Below, piece after piece: positions 55,074 to 64,000 of a DNA stretch of 64,000 nt. Positions within the stretch are counted from its first letter, which is position 1; each line of letters starts with the position of its first letter. This DNA is from Perkinsus marinus ATCC 50983 (taxonomy: Eukaryota > Perkinsozoa > Perkinsida > Perkinsidae). Position numbers and translations under genes: made by a program. The stretch lies in contig NW_003211409.1 in NCBI RefSeq assembly GCF_000006405.1, positions 132,328 through 196,327 of the forward strand, given 5' to 3'. The notes beneath the pieces are model-generated. The model did no database searches, was not told the origin of the DNA, and was given only the letters and a program-made list of their open reading frames with translations.

Positions 55074-56309
55074 ATGCGTTTGCTGCTACGTTGTATTAGC
55101 GGACTAGAACGCCTGCTGGAGAAAGAAGTTTTGTCAATACTCGGCCGAGGACGACCTTTTGTGACTGAGAGGCCCTTCTCGTGTGCCGTGACCGTATCGG
55201 GTAGCCTCTGCCCTCGAGACGTATATAGATTGCATTATACATCGCGGTTAGTCACTCATATATGGCGAGAGATTGGGAGTGTACATCTCAACCATGGGTT
55301 CTATGACGATGCTCTTCACTCCTTTCTAGAGAATATCGACTACCCTCCCTCCCTGAGGGGCAATATGGTGGCGATCTCCATCCGCAACTCAGCGAGGCGG
55401 GAGGATTTCTACGCTATCGATGATATACCAAGACGATGGGCTGACATTCTTACGAGGCGATATGATGCTCGAGTCCAATGGGATGATTATCAAGTACGTC
55501 TATTGCTACTGGCAGACAAAGGAGGCTTCTTCCGCGTTTATGCTGGTGATGGCGACAAGAGCCTCCACATTCGAGGACTGCGTAGAAAACAAGGCGTAGC
55601 ACCAATGAACGAAACTCTCGCTGCTGCGATGGTTTCGCTCGCCTCTGCGGGCAAGTGGCCCGTTATTGATCCTTTCTGTGGATGTGGAACCATTATACTG
55701 GAATATCTAATGCGATCGCTGAAGGTGCCAGCACAGTATTTCAATCCTGCATATCGCGCTGCATCAGATGGGGAACTCTTAGCGCCATCAGAGGCCTTCC
55801 AGACGTGTACCATAGGGAATGGCTTCGACGAAGAGGAATGGCGAAGGACGATCAAAGAGGAGGACTCTGAGATTCGCTTCAACTCCACTGACCCGTGTAT
55901 CGTTGGCTTCGACAAGGACACGAGAATGATAGACTTCGCCCGGTACAATCTAGAGCCTCTCATCGGCTTCTGTGGCATGGCCCAAGTCCCTTTGCAAGCC
56001 TTCGACTGGACTAAGCTTTCTCGTCTTTACGGCGGTGCGCCAGTCACGATGATAACGAACCCTCCTTTCGGTCTCCGCTTGAGCCGCAGTGAGACTCTGA
56101 TACACTCCATGAAGGAATTCCTGCATGCTAACGGGTCCGATGGAGTGATTGCTGTTGCTTCTGCAGAAGATGTGAAGGCCCTAGGCTGTGACCTCAATGG
56201 TCCCGATGTGGTTAGAGTGAAAGTTGCTAATGTGAATACATGGTTATGTCGTGTTATTTCTGATCCAGTTTCTGTATGGGTTTTAACTGTTGCTTTCCTC
56301 GAGTTTTAA
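55074..56309 (+). CDS. RlmL-like THUMP-domain N2-guanine RNA methyltransferase
   Basis: An AdoMet-dependent RNA methyltransferase of the RlmL/YpsC/THUMP type, which methylates the N2 of guanine in rRNA or tRNA. The protein is 411 aa from MRLLLRCISGLERLLEKEVL (ATG at 55074). A longer frame starts at 54996, but the family begins at this stretch and an acceptor-like tttattag lies just before the ATG. The N-terminal half holds the ferredoxin-like and THUMP part. Then LHIRGLRRKQGVAPMNETLA leads into motif I DPFCGCGTIILEYLM, IVGFDKDTRMIDFARYN for cofactor binding, and motif IV NPPFGLRL with the catalytic N-P-P-F. It has one exon, unusual here. The C-terminus is shorter than bacterial RlmL, which has a second methyltransferase. 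The substrate is inferred. Confidence 0.88.
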   Translation: MRLLLRCISGLERLLEKEVLSILGRGRPFVTERPFSCAVTVSGSLCPRDVYRLHYTSRLVTHIWREIGSVHLNHGFYDDALHSFLENIDYPPSLRGNMVAISIRNSARREDFYAIDDIPRRWADILTRRYDARVQWDDYQVRLLLLADKGGFFRVYAGDGDKSLHIRGLRRKQGVAPMNETLAAAMVSLASAGKWPVIDPFCGCGTIILEYLMRSLKVPAQYFNPAYRAASDGELLAPSEAFQTCTIGNGFDEEEWRRTIKEEDSEIRFNSTDPCIVGFDKDTRMIDFARYNLEPLIGFCGMAQVPLQAFDWTKLSRLYGGAPVTMITNPPFGLRLSRSETLIHSMKEFLHANGSDGVIAVASAEDVKALGCDLNGPDVVRVKVANVNTWLCRVISDPVSVWVLTVAFLEF

Positions 56310-56387
56310 CCCACCCCACTAACACAATTCAAAAGAGGCTTGGTATAACATCGTATTGGATGATCACATGGTGATGCGGTGATGAAC

Positions 56388-59300
56388 TTATCTGCTACTC
56401 GGATCATGCGCTTTCGTGTCAGCGAGTTTAGCTTTATCGATTGGAGCAGCGATCTTATTGTTGGTAATTCTTGAAGGACTGCCTCGAGAGAGGAAGCTGG
56501 CCCACCAACCGCTACTGGCAGCATCGGGAGATTCTGAGATAGGAAGAATCACCCAACAGTTCCATAGAGCATATGTTCTCACCAGCGATATCCTTGACGC
56601 CTGTAGGAGGGGCACTCACAGCATGCTCCGGAGGTTTACTCGCGCGGATCTTGTTGCGGACTTCCTGTGAAAGAAGGAAACATAAAACTACTCCGTCTGT
56701 AAGGCAAGCACCTACCGTAAGTTTAGCTTCCATGAATTGATCTTCTTCCCTCATCATTTCTTTGATCTGGGCCGTCATATTCCTCTGCTTGTTCATCAAC
56801 TCATGAGTCTTTTCCTTGACCTCGTTCTGCAGCTCAGTGTACTCGTTCTCATGACGCTGTTCCATATCAGTGTGTTCCTCCTGGAAGTCAGAGAGATCCT
56901 TCTTCAGCTTCTTCCCTGAGCTCACATAACAATGACAGCCCATAAAACGACTCAATGTACTCACCAACATCCTCCATCCTGTGTTCAAGAACCTGCTGCT
57001 TGCTCTGAGCCTTCCTCAAGGCCTCCTTTGCTTGGTGTGACATGAGGAGCATATTCACATCAGCCTGAGAGACACGTTCCGTTGTCAGTCAGAGACGAAC
57101 GACCCACCCTTCGCAGTTTGCCGTTCAGATATACTCTAAAGGCGTCGATTTTCGAATGAACCTGCACAGAAAATGCAATGACCGAGATAGGAGATGACTC
57201 CACTGCTTACGTCATCGAAACCAAGCCGGGAATGGGCGAGATAGCCTTCGATGACCTTCACAAAGGCTTGCACGACATCCTTCACCGAGGAGATCTTCTT
57301 AAAGTCAACATCTCGGTGACTAGCCAGCTCTTGGAGCATCGTACTCTCGCCCGACCTAGCAAGCACCAATCCGACGACGCCTTAGTCAACGCTTGTAGTA
57401 ACTTACTCTATCTTGTGGAGCATCTTGGTGAGCTCGAGCCTAGAGTCAGCTCCCATACCCTGGATAAGGCTTCCGAGAGCATAGACGTCCTATAATGAGC
57501 GATGCATCGATCCACAATGCACTATAGTGTATACCTTTTTGTCACCAGCAAGGGCCAAGTTAGCCATAGAGGAATCCTTATGGAAATCCGAGAGCATCGA
57601 CGAGACCTGGTTACCCAAACCGCTCAGTCGTCTGCCGTCCATGAGAGCATATCCTGCAAAGGCACTTATCACACCAAGTACCATCCCTCCTTCAACTCAC
57701 CGTGAATAGCATCTTCATTCTGCATAGCATCGATTCGTCGTTGGTGATCCAGTGCGGACATCTCCTTGCTCAAGCCAGTCTGCATGTGCTTGTAGAGGCC
57801 ACCAGTGTTAGTGCCGAGATGCAGGACTTCATGCATGATATCGTGGAGCTTCCCGCCTCCCTCAGCCTTCACCAGGCCAAGGTCGCCGGCCAGGCTAGCC
57901 AGTAGCTGAAATTGAAGAAACTGATTTGCCATTCACCAACTCCCCACAACGCACCTTGCTCATCTCCTTAGTGCCCTCAGCATTGCTCAGCTGTGAGCCG
58001 ACGAGCTGCTCCAACAGGCCTGTCTTGCCAGCCAGGATCGCCTCGTTCAGTGCAATTACAGCCCGAGCTCGTCTCGCGTTCTGCTCATCACGGTGTTGGT
58101 TAATGGCACTCCTCATACTCTCGAAGTTCTTAGCAAAAGTCGATACAGTTCCTCGAGTGTTCTCTTCCATCTTGCTGATGTCCTCCTTCATGCGGCTGGT
58201 CTTTTCCGCAGTTGCCTTTGGAATGTCATGCATGGCCTGGCCGATGACCTTTTCTCCCTTGGCCAAGTCCTTCTTTAAATCAGTCGACCAGGTGTTCACC
58301 TTGTTCTTGAAGTTGCGTAAATCATCAAATTGTTTTTTGCTCTCGCCACTCAATGCATCCTTGGCCTTCCCCATGCGCTCGTTGAAACGCTTCGCATCAG
58401 CGCTAAACCTCTCAGCCTCTTTCTTAGCCAAGTCCTGCACTTTCTCGCTCTCAGCACTTTGAGCGTGGAGTTGGCTCGCCAGCTTATCTAAGGCTTGCTT
58501 CTGTAACTGGAACTGTTTGTCCCCGCTGGCCTCGGTCGCTGCTGAGGCTTTCTTGATAATGTCCGTCATACGACTCTTGAAGTTGTCCATTTCCTTAGTC
58601 TCGCTCTCCTGCACTTCATTGATCTTCTGCTGACGCTGTATATTGGCGTCATCTGTCTTCTGTGCAAGAGCCGACTCCAGTTGATCGAAATCAGATTTGC
58701 CCTGGACAACGACAGCTACTCCGCAACTGTTCATGGCCCGACACTCACCGTGGTCTCAAACTCCTCAGTTTCCTTGAGGAGCTTATCGACATCAATACGA
58801 TCATTGGCTAGCAACTGCTTCTGTCTATCAGCACTGCTCTGGAGTCTGTTCATGGTGTCCTATAGAAAGGCGATATCGATCAAAACATACAATTATAAAC
58901 TCACATGTGTCTTGGCCTGAGCGTCCGAGAGATCAGAAGTGAATGCAGTCATGATCTTCTGTTTTTTGCTTCCAATGGCAGACTTCTCCTCGTCAGTGAG
59001 GGTAGCGTAGTCAGATGCCATCTTGTCTCGAACACCATCTAAAATGACCGATCAGACGCGCTGGTGGGAAACTAATTGCTGACCAATTTCGCTCTTTTCC
59101 AAGGCCTTCGAGGAATTTATCTGTGATGCAAGGTTGTTCATAGAGTCCTCAGAAGCCGCGTCGACTCGGCTTATCCATTGGGCCAGATTCTGAGACAATA
59201 CCGCGGAATGCCTTTTCGTTCGGAGCAGTTCTGGTTACGTCCCCCGCATTCTTCTGCTCTTCAACGCCTCCCTCGAGCTCCTCCACGGCCAAGCCGAGCC

Positions 59301-61530
59301 TTCTCATGTCACCTTGAGACTTCTGGCTGTTCAAGATCTGTCGTTGCTGCAGCTTGTTCCTGAGAGTGCAAGTGATAGCTGCCCATGAGGACATCCAATC
59401 TTACACTGCATTGTCCTGAGAGTCTCGTGCCTTGCGCATCTCCTCGTGACGGAGCTTATTGGCTTCACTCATCTCCCTCGAGAGGGATCGACTAAGTGCA
59501 TGGTCTCGCTTCGCCGCATTACTGGCCATATCGTTCTTGGTCTGTTCAGTGTCGCGCAGCTCCGAATCGAACATACTCTCGACCATCTGCCTTCGTAGGT
59601 CGTTCGAGTCACCGCCAGATTTGATCATACCACCCAGGAGGTTCTTCATTTGGTCGACTTCAGTGATAGCATCTCCGAGACCTTCAGCGTTCTTCTTGCC
59701 ACCTCTCGCAGTGTAGACTTTTAGGCTGTTAATCTGGGCATCCAACTCTTTGGAATCCTGCGCACCCTTCTGTTTAGCCTCAGCCCCTCGTGCCGCGATT
59801 TCCTGGTTTGCCTTATCGAACTGAGCCGAGGCGTCCTTCGCCATGTTCCGCTGGGCAGCCGCTACGCTACCCTGCAGGTCTTTAAAGTCCTGCGCGTGGC
59901 TCAACTTGGCCTGATTGAGCTCAGCCTCAGATTCGGCCCTGACTGCTTTGGCTTCCTCATCGAGAGCATTCACCCCGGCAGCATTCTCATCAGTAGTTCT
60001 CTGAACGTCCTTCAAAGTCCTCTCTTGAGAGCTTTTAATGCTCTCCAAAGTAGCATTGTTCTTCTTCTCCAGAGCATTCACATCTCCCTTGGCTTGCTCA
60101 TGCAGTCTGTCAACCTTGGAGTTAATCCCGTTCAGTTCGTTGATAATTTCATCGTTTGTTGCTCTCTGTTCCTTCTCAGATGCTTCCAAACTCTGTTCTC
60201 TGTGAGCTTCCAACTCCTTAGAGGTAGTGGCCAACTTGTCATCGAGTTGCTTCTGAACTCCGCTGAGATAATTCTCGGCTTTCTCTTGCATAGCGTGAAC
60301 ACTAGCTTGCAGATCTGCCTTGACCGTGTGCTTCAGATCTCTATCTTTCTGCTTGCTATCCTGCTCCTCCGCCTTGATGGTATCCTCCTCGTCGTCAAGG
60401 CTCTGTCCGAGCTTATCGAATTCATCACGGACACTCGCAGAGAAGTCCGACACTTCAGTGCGGGTCTGTTCGATTTCAGCATTTGTCTGATTAGCATTCT
60501 GAGTAGCCTGTTGGGCGATACTAGCCTCTTCAGCGTTAACCGTCTCGGCACTAGTTTGAAGTGCTTTCATCTGAGACAAGCACCATAAGAGGTTACTAGC
60601 AAATACTCAAGGGCTTACTTCCAGACCCATCTGGTCGTTCATGAGCTTCGCACTGGCCGCGTTGAGGTTCTTAAGTTTCGTCTCCACTTGCTGAGGAAGG
60701 AGACGTTGAGGTCAGCTCAGTCAGGATCTTCCTGATCTCACCTCCTGCACCATGGTCGTCTCGGCCTTGAGCTGATCTGCGAGATTCTTCACTTGAGTGC
60801 TGACCGCTTCGGCTTGGTCATGAATGGTAGACTGAAAAGTATCGGTACAAAGGCTATGGGCTGCTGAAGGGGCACACCTTTGTATGGAGAATACCGTCAG
60901 CAACTGTCTTAGCCCTCTGTACGAGCCCATCGGGACCATCTGAGCGGAGCGAAGGAAATAATACTTGATTAAGACATCGAAGGGCATAGTGACTTACTGA
61001 GAGCATCCTTAAGATCATCTACATCCTTCTGACGGCCATTGATACCCTTGGTGACAGCCATCACGGTATCGAAGGCTTTTTGAATGAGGATGGCCACGTC
61101 TACTTGGTCCTTAGATAATACCTTCAGAGCTTCCCATCTGAATGAAACACCGTTGTACTGGTCGAAATAGCATCTACCACCTACCGAACTCTCTGACAGT
61201 TCCAATCTCTCTGGTTCGCCTGACAAGTTGCCCATCGCTGGTCGTTCTCAATGGCGTTGAGGTTGGACTCGGCGCCTTGCAAAGCTTGGATCAAGGAACT
61301 GGTCACATCTGCCACACGGAGCATCAATAAGGCCTCAGGGTGGAAGGTGTGCTCACTCTGAGGAATCACTTTGGTAGTGATGACTTTCTCCGGAGCGAGT
61401 AGGGCCAGACCCGATGACAAAGACCTGAACAGGGGAGAAGTCAACGGTCGTGAGGGAAACAGGAGATTTCATCGGGGAAGCACAATCGGCCTTACAGAAT
61501 AGTAGTAATAGTAGTTCGCAGTACGGCCAT
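56388..61530 (-). CDS. Large secreted coiled-coil protein
   Basis: A minus-strand, many-exon gene for a protein I estimate at over 1,200 aa. The first exon (61496-61530) and second (from 61434), joined across a 61-nt intron, give MAVLRTTITTILSLSSGLAL then LAPEKVITTK, a clear signal peptide. The rest is nearly all heptad-bearing helix rich in K, E, D, Q and A, e.g. the blocks at 59401-60579 and 57895-58734 (SDFDQLESALAQKTDDANIQ, AKRFNERMGKAKDALSGESK). A Gly-rich LGLVKAEGGGKLHD stretch lies near 57870, and VISAFAGYALMDGRRLSGLG near 57660 is the only other hydrophobic part. The last exons join as KIRA, SVKDIA and ESPDAASSGWWASF, ending at 56388 with no C-terminal membrane anchor. It could be a structural secreted, vesicle or extrusome protein. 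No family was recognised. Confidence 0.75.
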
Positions 61531-62300
61531 GGTAAGGCGGCGTAGAGCGAGTAAGAATTAAAGTAGTAATAGCTGAAATGAATCCGTTGCTATCAGTGCT
61601 CGTCACGTGTTCACTAATCCGATCACGATCTTGCGACGATCGCAATTTTGATTCAGCGCGCGCCATGATGATCGATTCGGGTTGGTGGTTTCGTGCGAGG
61701 TCCTTGGAAGGCTGCTCGAAAAAAAACGATGACTTATACCTGTTGGCCTAATCCGGCACGTATGAAGGACAGATCTTATAGGAAAACTCATGAGAAAAAT
61801 CCAAACCTCGTCGAAACCGAACTTCGGTTACCAAAGACGCTTTCGGAAAAAATGGTCTCCCCTATTGTTGGTGGCCTTTCCACTTCAATGATCGGATGTG
61901 CCCGATTCGGGTTGCTCAGTCGAAACCAAATGTGGCGGGTCTTCCGGATAAGGTAAACATTCGGAATTGCCTCCATTCCTTGGTGGCTAAATAAGTGGTT
62001 GGGTTATAGAACTAGAGTCGTACGAGTGACGGTATGCTCATTGGCCATTACGGACTCGTTAGTCGTGTTGGGGGAGTTGTCGAGATCATCGTTCAACACA
62101 ACCATAGGAGAGAAATCAGACCTTAATCTTGCTTAATTGATCATGCTGCTACGAGTTAGTATAGAGCAAAACGGTCGGGCGGGCGACGACCAAAGATATG
62201 AGGATAACGGATCGCCTACTCAAGGCGTTGCTTAAACTCTAGGAGTAAACTGCACCTTTTCCCAGGGGTACTATGCTCAAAACGCTTGCGTAAATTATTC
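61531..62300. other. Spacer, nothing recognised
   Basis: About 770 nt between diverging genes: the coiled-coil gene runs left and the membrane protein gene runs right. It probably holds both promoters. No repeats or motifs stand out. Confidence 0.45.
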
Positions 62301-62309
62301 CTAAACGAT

Positions 62310-64000
62310 TTATTGATGTATCTCCATGGCGCGCTCTCTTTGGATTAGGAATATTCCGGTTTGGAGAAATTGTTGTGTTATGCGTCGGCGCATTTCTAGC
62401 GACAAAGCTTCGACCCCTAAAATTCATAGTGAAATCGTTGATATTATTAGTACCAGTCGTGTATGAAGTGGAAGATGATCTTATGCAGGTGTTTGTGACA
62501 ATATGAAAATTCCGAGGAAGTTTTGAGACTTCTCACTCGTTACTGTACAATTCTGCACTAAATCGTATGTAAGCTCCTAGAGTTGGTGAGAAAACGCTTG
62601 ACCTCAGCTGAGCGAACCGACCATATTTACCAACACTGGTGATCGGTCTTAGTGTGGCGCTTCATGTCCAGTTTTTTCTCCAACGCTGCCGATACCTTGA
62701 AAGGAATGTCCGACCAAGGTGACGAAGGGCAGACTGTCCACCCGAGGACTATGTCTTCTCACGATCAGGTAAAAAATCGATAGAACTTCATGAGGATTCC
62801 AAGAAGAAGCTCGAGCGAATTGAAGTCGAACGGGCTGGCACTTTCCGTCAAGTTAGCAGCATTTACCAGAGTGATGCAGAAAAGATGCCTAAACAGGTAG
62901 ACGGAGTATATTGTCAATTCCCTGAGTCTAAGCTCAGTTACATCGCCATCAGAAGGACACCAAAGCGGCCGTTAGTAAAGGCGAAGATGAGAAGGAGGCT
63001 CAGCATGAGAAAGAACTCCGTCGACTCAGACGTTCACATCCACTTGGTCGAGTTGTGAACAGGAAATGCAATGTGTGTCGGGAGTGGTGACAGTTGAGTG
63101 TTATCACTTCCCGTATAGGTACCTCTCCTTGGCATGAGTGCGAAGGGCATTAATTACCGTGGTATAGTGAACCTTATGGGCCTCCTGTTATTGGTGAGAT
63201 GATCCTTCCTGTTGAGGGTTGGATTATGGGGTTAGGCACTGAACCTTCGATTGGTGTTGGAGAATCTTATCAAGTACGGTATATTGTTACGGCCTTGGGC
63301 GTATCTTTCTATTGACAACCTGCGGCATCATTTACCCCTAGTCTACACACTTGCACTTGTCTTGTGCTGCCCTGCCCTCAGCTATATCATAGAAAGGTAC
63401 TAGGATGATGACCGTGTATGATTAACTTCCATGGACCCTCTGTATACCGATTGCGCCAAGTTGAGGTGGGTGTGGTACGACGAGGAATCATCACACTGTA
63501 GGTACATTGCTCCTCAGCAGAAAGACCGTCATTTGGCGAACACCCTGCAGTTATTCGTGTTATTAGCAGTCCTTCTCGGACCACTATATACCATTGAAGG
63601 TAGGGGTCACCTCTGGCTATGGCAATCACTCACGCCTCTTCCTTCAGCTACATCACCACACGGCCTTCTCGCTATGGCCTTGCTGTGCTGTTCGGTCACC
63701 TATGCAATGAAGATAGGGAGGTAAGTCTCAACTTGATGAGTATAACGCGGATGTTTGTCTACTCAGTTACTGGCATGTTTGCCATGATCTTTTCTGGTCT
63801 ATCAAGACTAACAGGTTGGAGGTAGTACTACCGTGTCACATTTTCCCTCTAGTGTGGCAAATTTCAGATGCTTCTTGGTGATGAGAAGGAGACGTTGGAG
63901 ATAGCAAAGAAGTACCCACGTTGCCTCTCTATGAAGGACATGTAATACACAGTTCATCAGCAGCAGTCATAGTGAATTGTGCTCGAGTATAGGTACTTGT
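62310..64000 (+). CDS. Unknown membrane protein, several exons, incomplete at the window end
   Basis: Several plus-strand stretches look coding. RALFGLGIFRFGEIVVLCVG continues AFLATKLRPLKFIVKSLILL (62330-62490). A charged ELHEDSKKKLERIEVERAGT follows (62790), then EDEKEAQHEKELRRLRRSHP and RKCNVCREW (62980-63090). Next are VIGEMILPVEGWIMGLGTEP and QVRYIVTALGVSFY (63190-63315), MDPLYTDCAKLRWVWYDEES with ANTLQLFVLLAVLLGPLYTI (63431-63600) and HGLLAMALLCCSVTYAMKIG (63660-63720). Together they suggest a multi-span membrane protein with cytoplasmic charged loops. Start, exon joins and the 3' end (beyond 64000) are unresolved; more than one gene is possible. A copy of the dispersed element lies at 62489-62643. 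Confidence 0.4.
62489..62643 (+). repeat. Intron-borne dispersed element, copy E
   Basis: Begins gtgtttgtgacaatatgaaa after ttatgcag, as in copy D where the first gt is the donor. It contains aaatcgtatgtaagctccta and cctcagctgag, and ends tttaccaacactggtgatc. A candidate acceptor (ggtcttag) follows at 62652. The host gene is not modelled well enough to prove that it is intronic. Confidence 0.75.

Noticed and set aside
1-64000. CRISPR arrays, rRNA genes, bacterial operons
   Set aside because: No regularly spaced identical repeats, no rRNA-like stretch, and gene structure is plainly eukaryotic.
1-64000. Retrovirus-like or other capsid-bearing element
   Set aside because: No reverse transcriptase, integrase, protease or capsid motifs were seen in any frame.

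Overview
This is nuclear DNA from a protist, most likely an alveolate and most probably a perkinsozoan (Perkinsus-like). The lineage is an inference from gene style and was not checked by a search. Genes lie on both strands and most are split by many very short GT-AG introns. Introns fixed by reading-frame continuity across conserved domains run from about 37 to 63 nt. Several start codons sit 0-30 nt after a pyrimidine-rich AG, as expected if mRNAs receive a trans-spliced leader. There are no bacterial operons, no rRNA or convincing tRNA genes and no CRISPR array.

Layout. 0.5-1.3 kb: a decayed MULE-type transposase. 1.8-4.2 kb: two intronless deoxyribose-phosphate aldolase genes in tandem, identical in protein. 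6.4-8.6 kb: two neighbouring genes with a MG-C acylation-type N-terminus and a (K/R)xFPYhYD motif, seven copies in the first and one in the second. 8.7-13.4 kb: no gene I can defend. 13.4-15.4 kb: a PX sorting nexin with nine exons. 16.4-21.5 kb: a C2HC zinc-finger protein (minus strand). 23.6-25.5 kb: citrate synthase in eight exons. 25.8-27.7 kb: an RBM39-like splicing factor. 28.7-30.4 kb: a basic nuclear-type protein combining SAP-like, J-like and FN3-like segments. 30.5-31.1 kb: a two-TM protein. 33.0-35.4 kb: a DusA-like tRNA dihydrouridine synthase. 35.4-40.2 kb: two adjacent KH-domain proteins. 43.3-43.9 kb: a small possibly secreted protein. 44.2-48.7 kb: RRN3, the Pol I initiation factor. 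49.1-51.3 kb: IPI3/WDR18. 51.5-54.3 kb: CDC50, the flippase subunit. 55.1-56.3 kb: an RlmL-like THUMP methyltransferase. 56.4-61.5 kb: a large secreted coiled-coil protein. 62.3-64.0 kb: part of an unknown membrane protein.

The most interesting signal is a dispersed family of about 140-170 bp elements with five copies (33.35, 33.76, 53.18, 53.92 and 62.49 kb). Four lie inside introns whose boundaries can be fixed by the protein, two in the tRNA dihydrouridine synthase and two in CDC50. These are the only introns over 150 nt in those genes apart from one of about 415 nt. In one case the element's 5' end is itself the splice donor. This is how introner elements (mobile sequences that create introns) behave. 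Element orientation is antisense to the host in DUS and sense in CDC50.

Several genes share a ribosome and RNA theme: RRN3 (rRNA transcription), IPI3 (60S maturation), the RlmL-like and DusA-like RNA-modifying enzymes, RBM39 and the KH pair. Neighbours are not operonic, so this may be chance.
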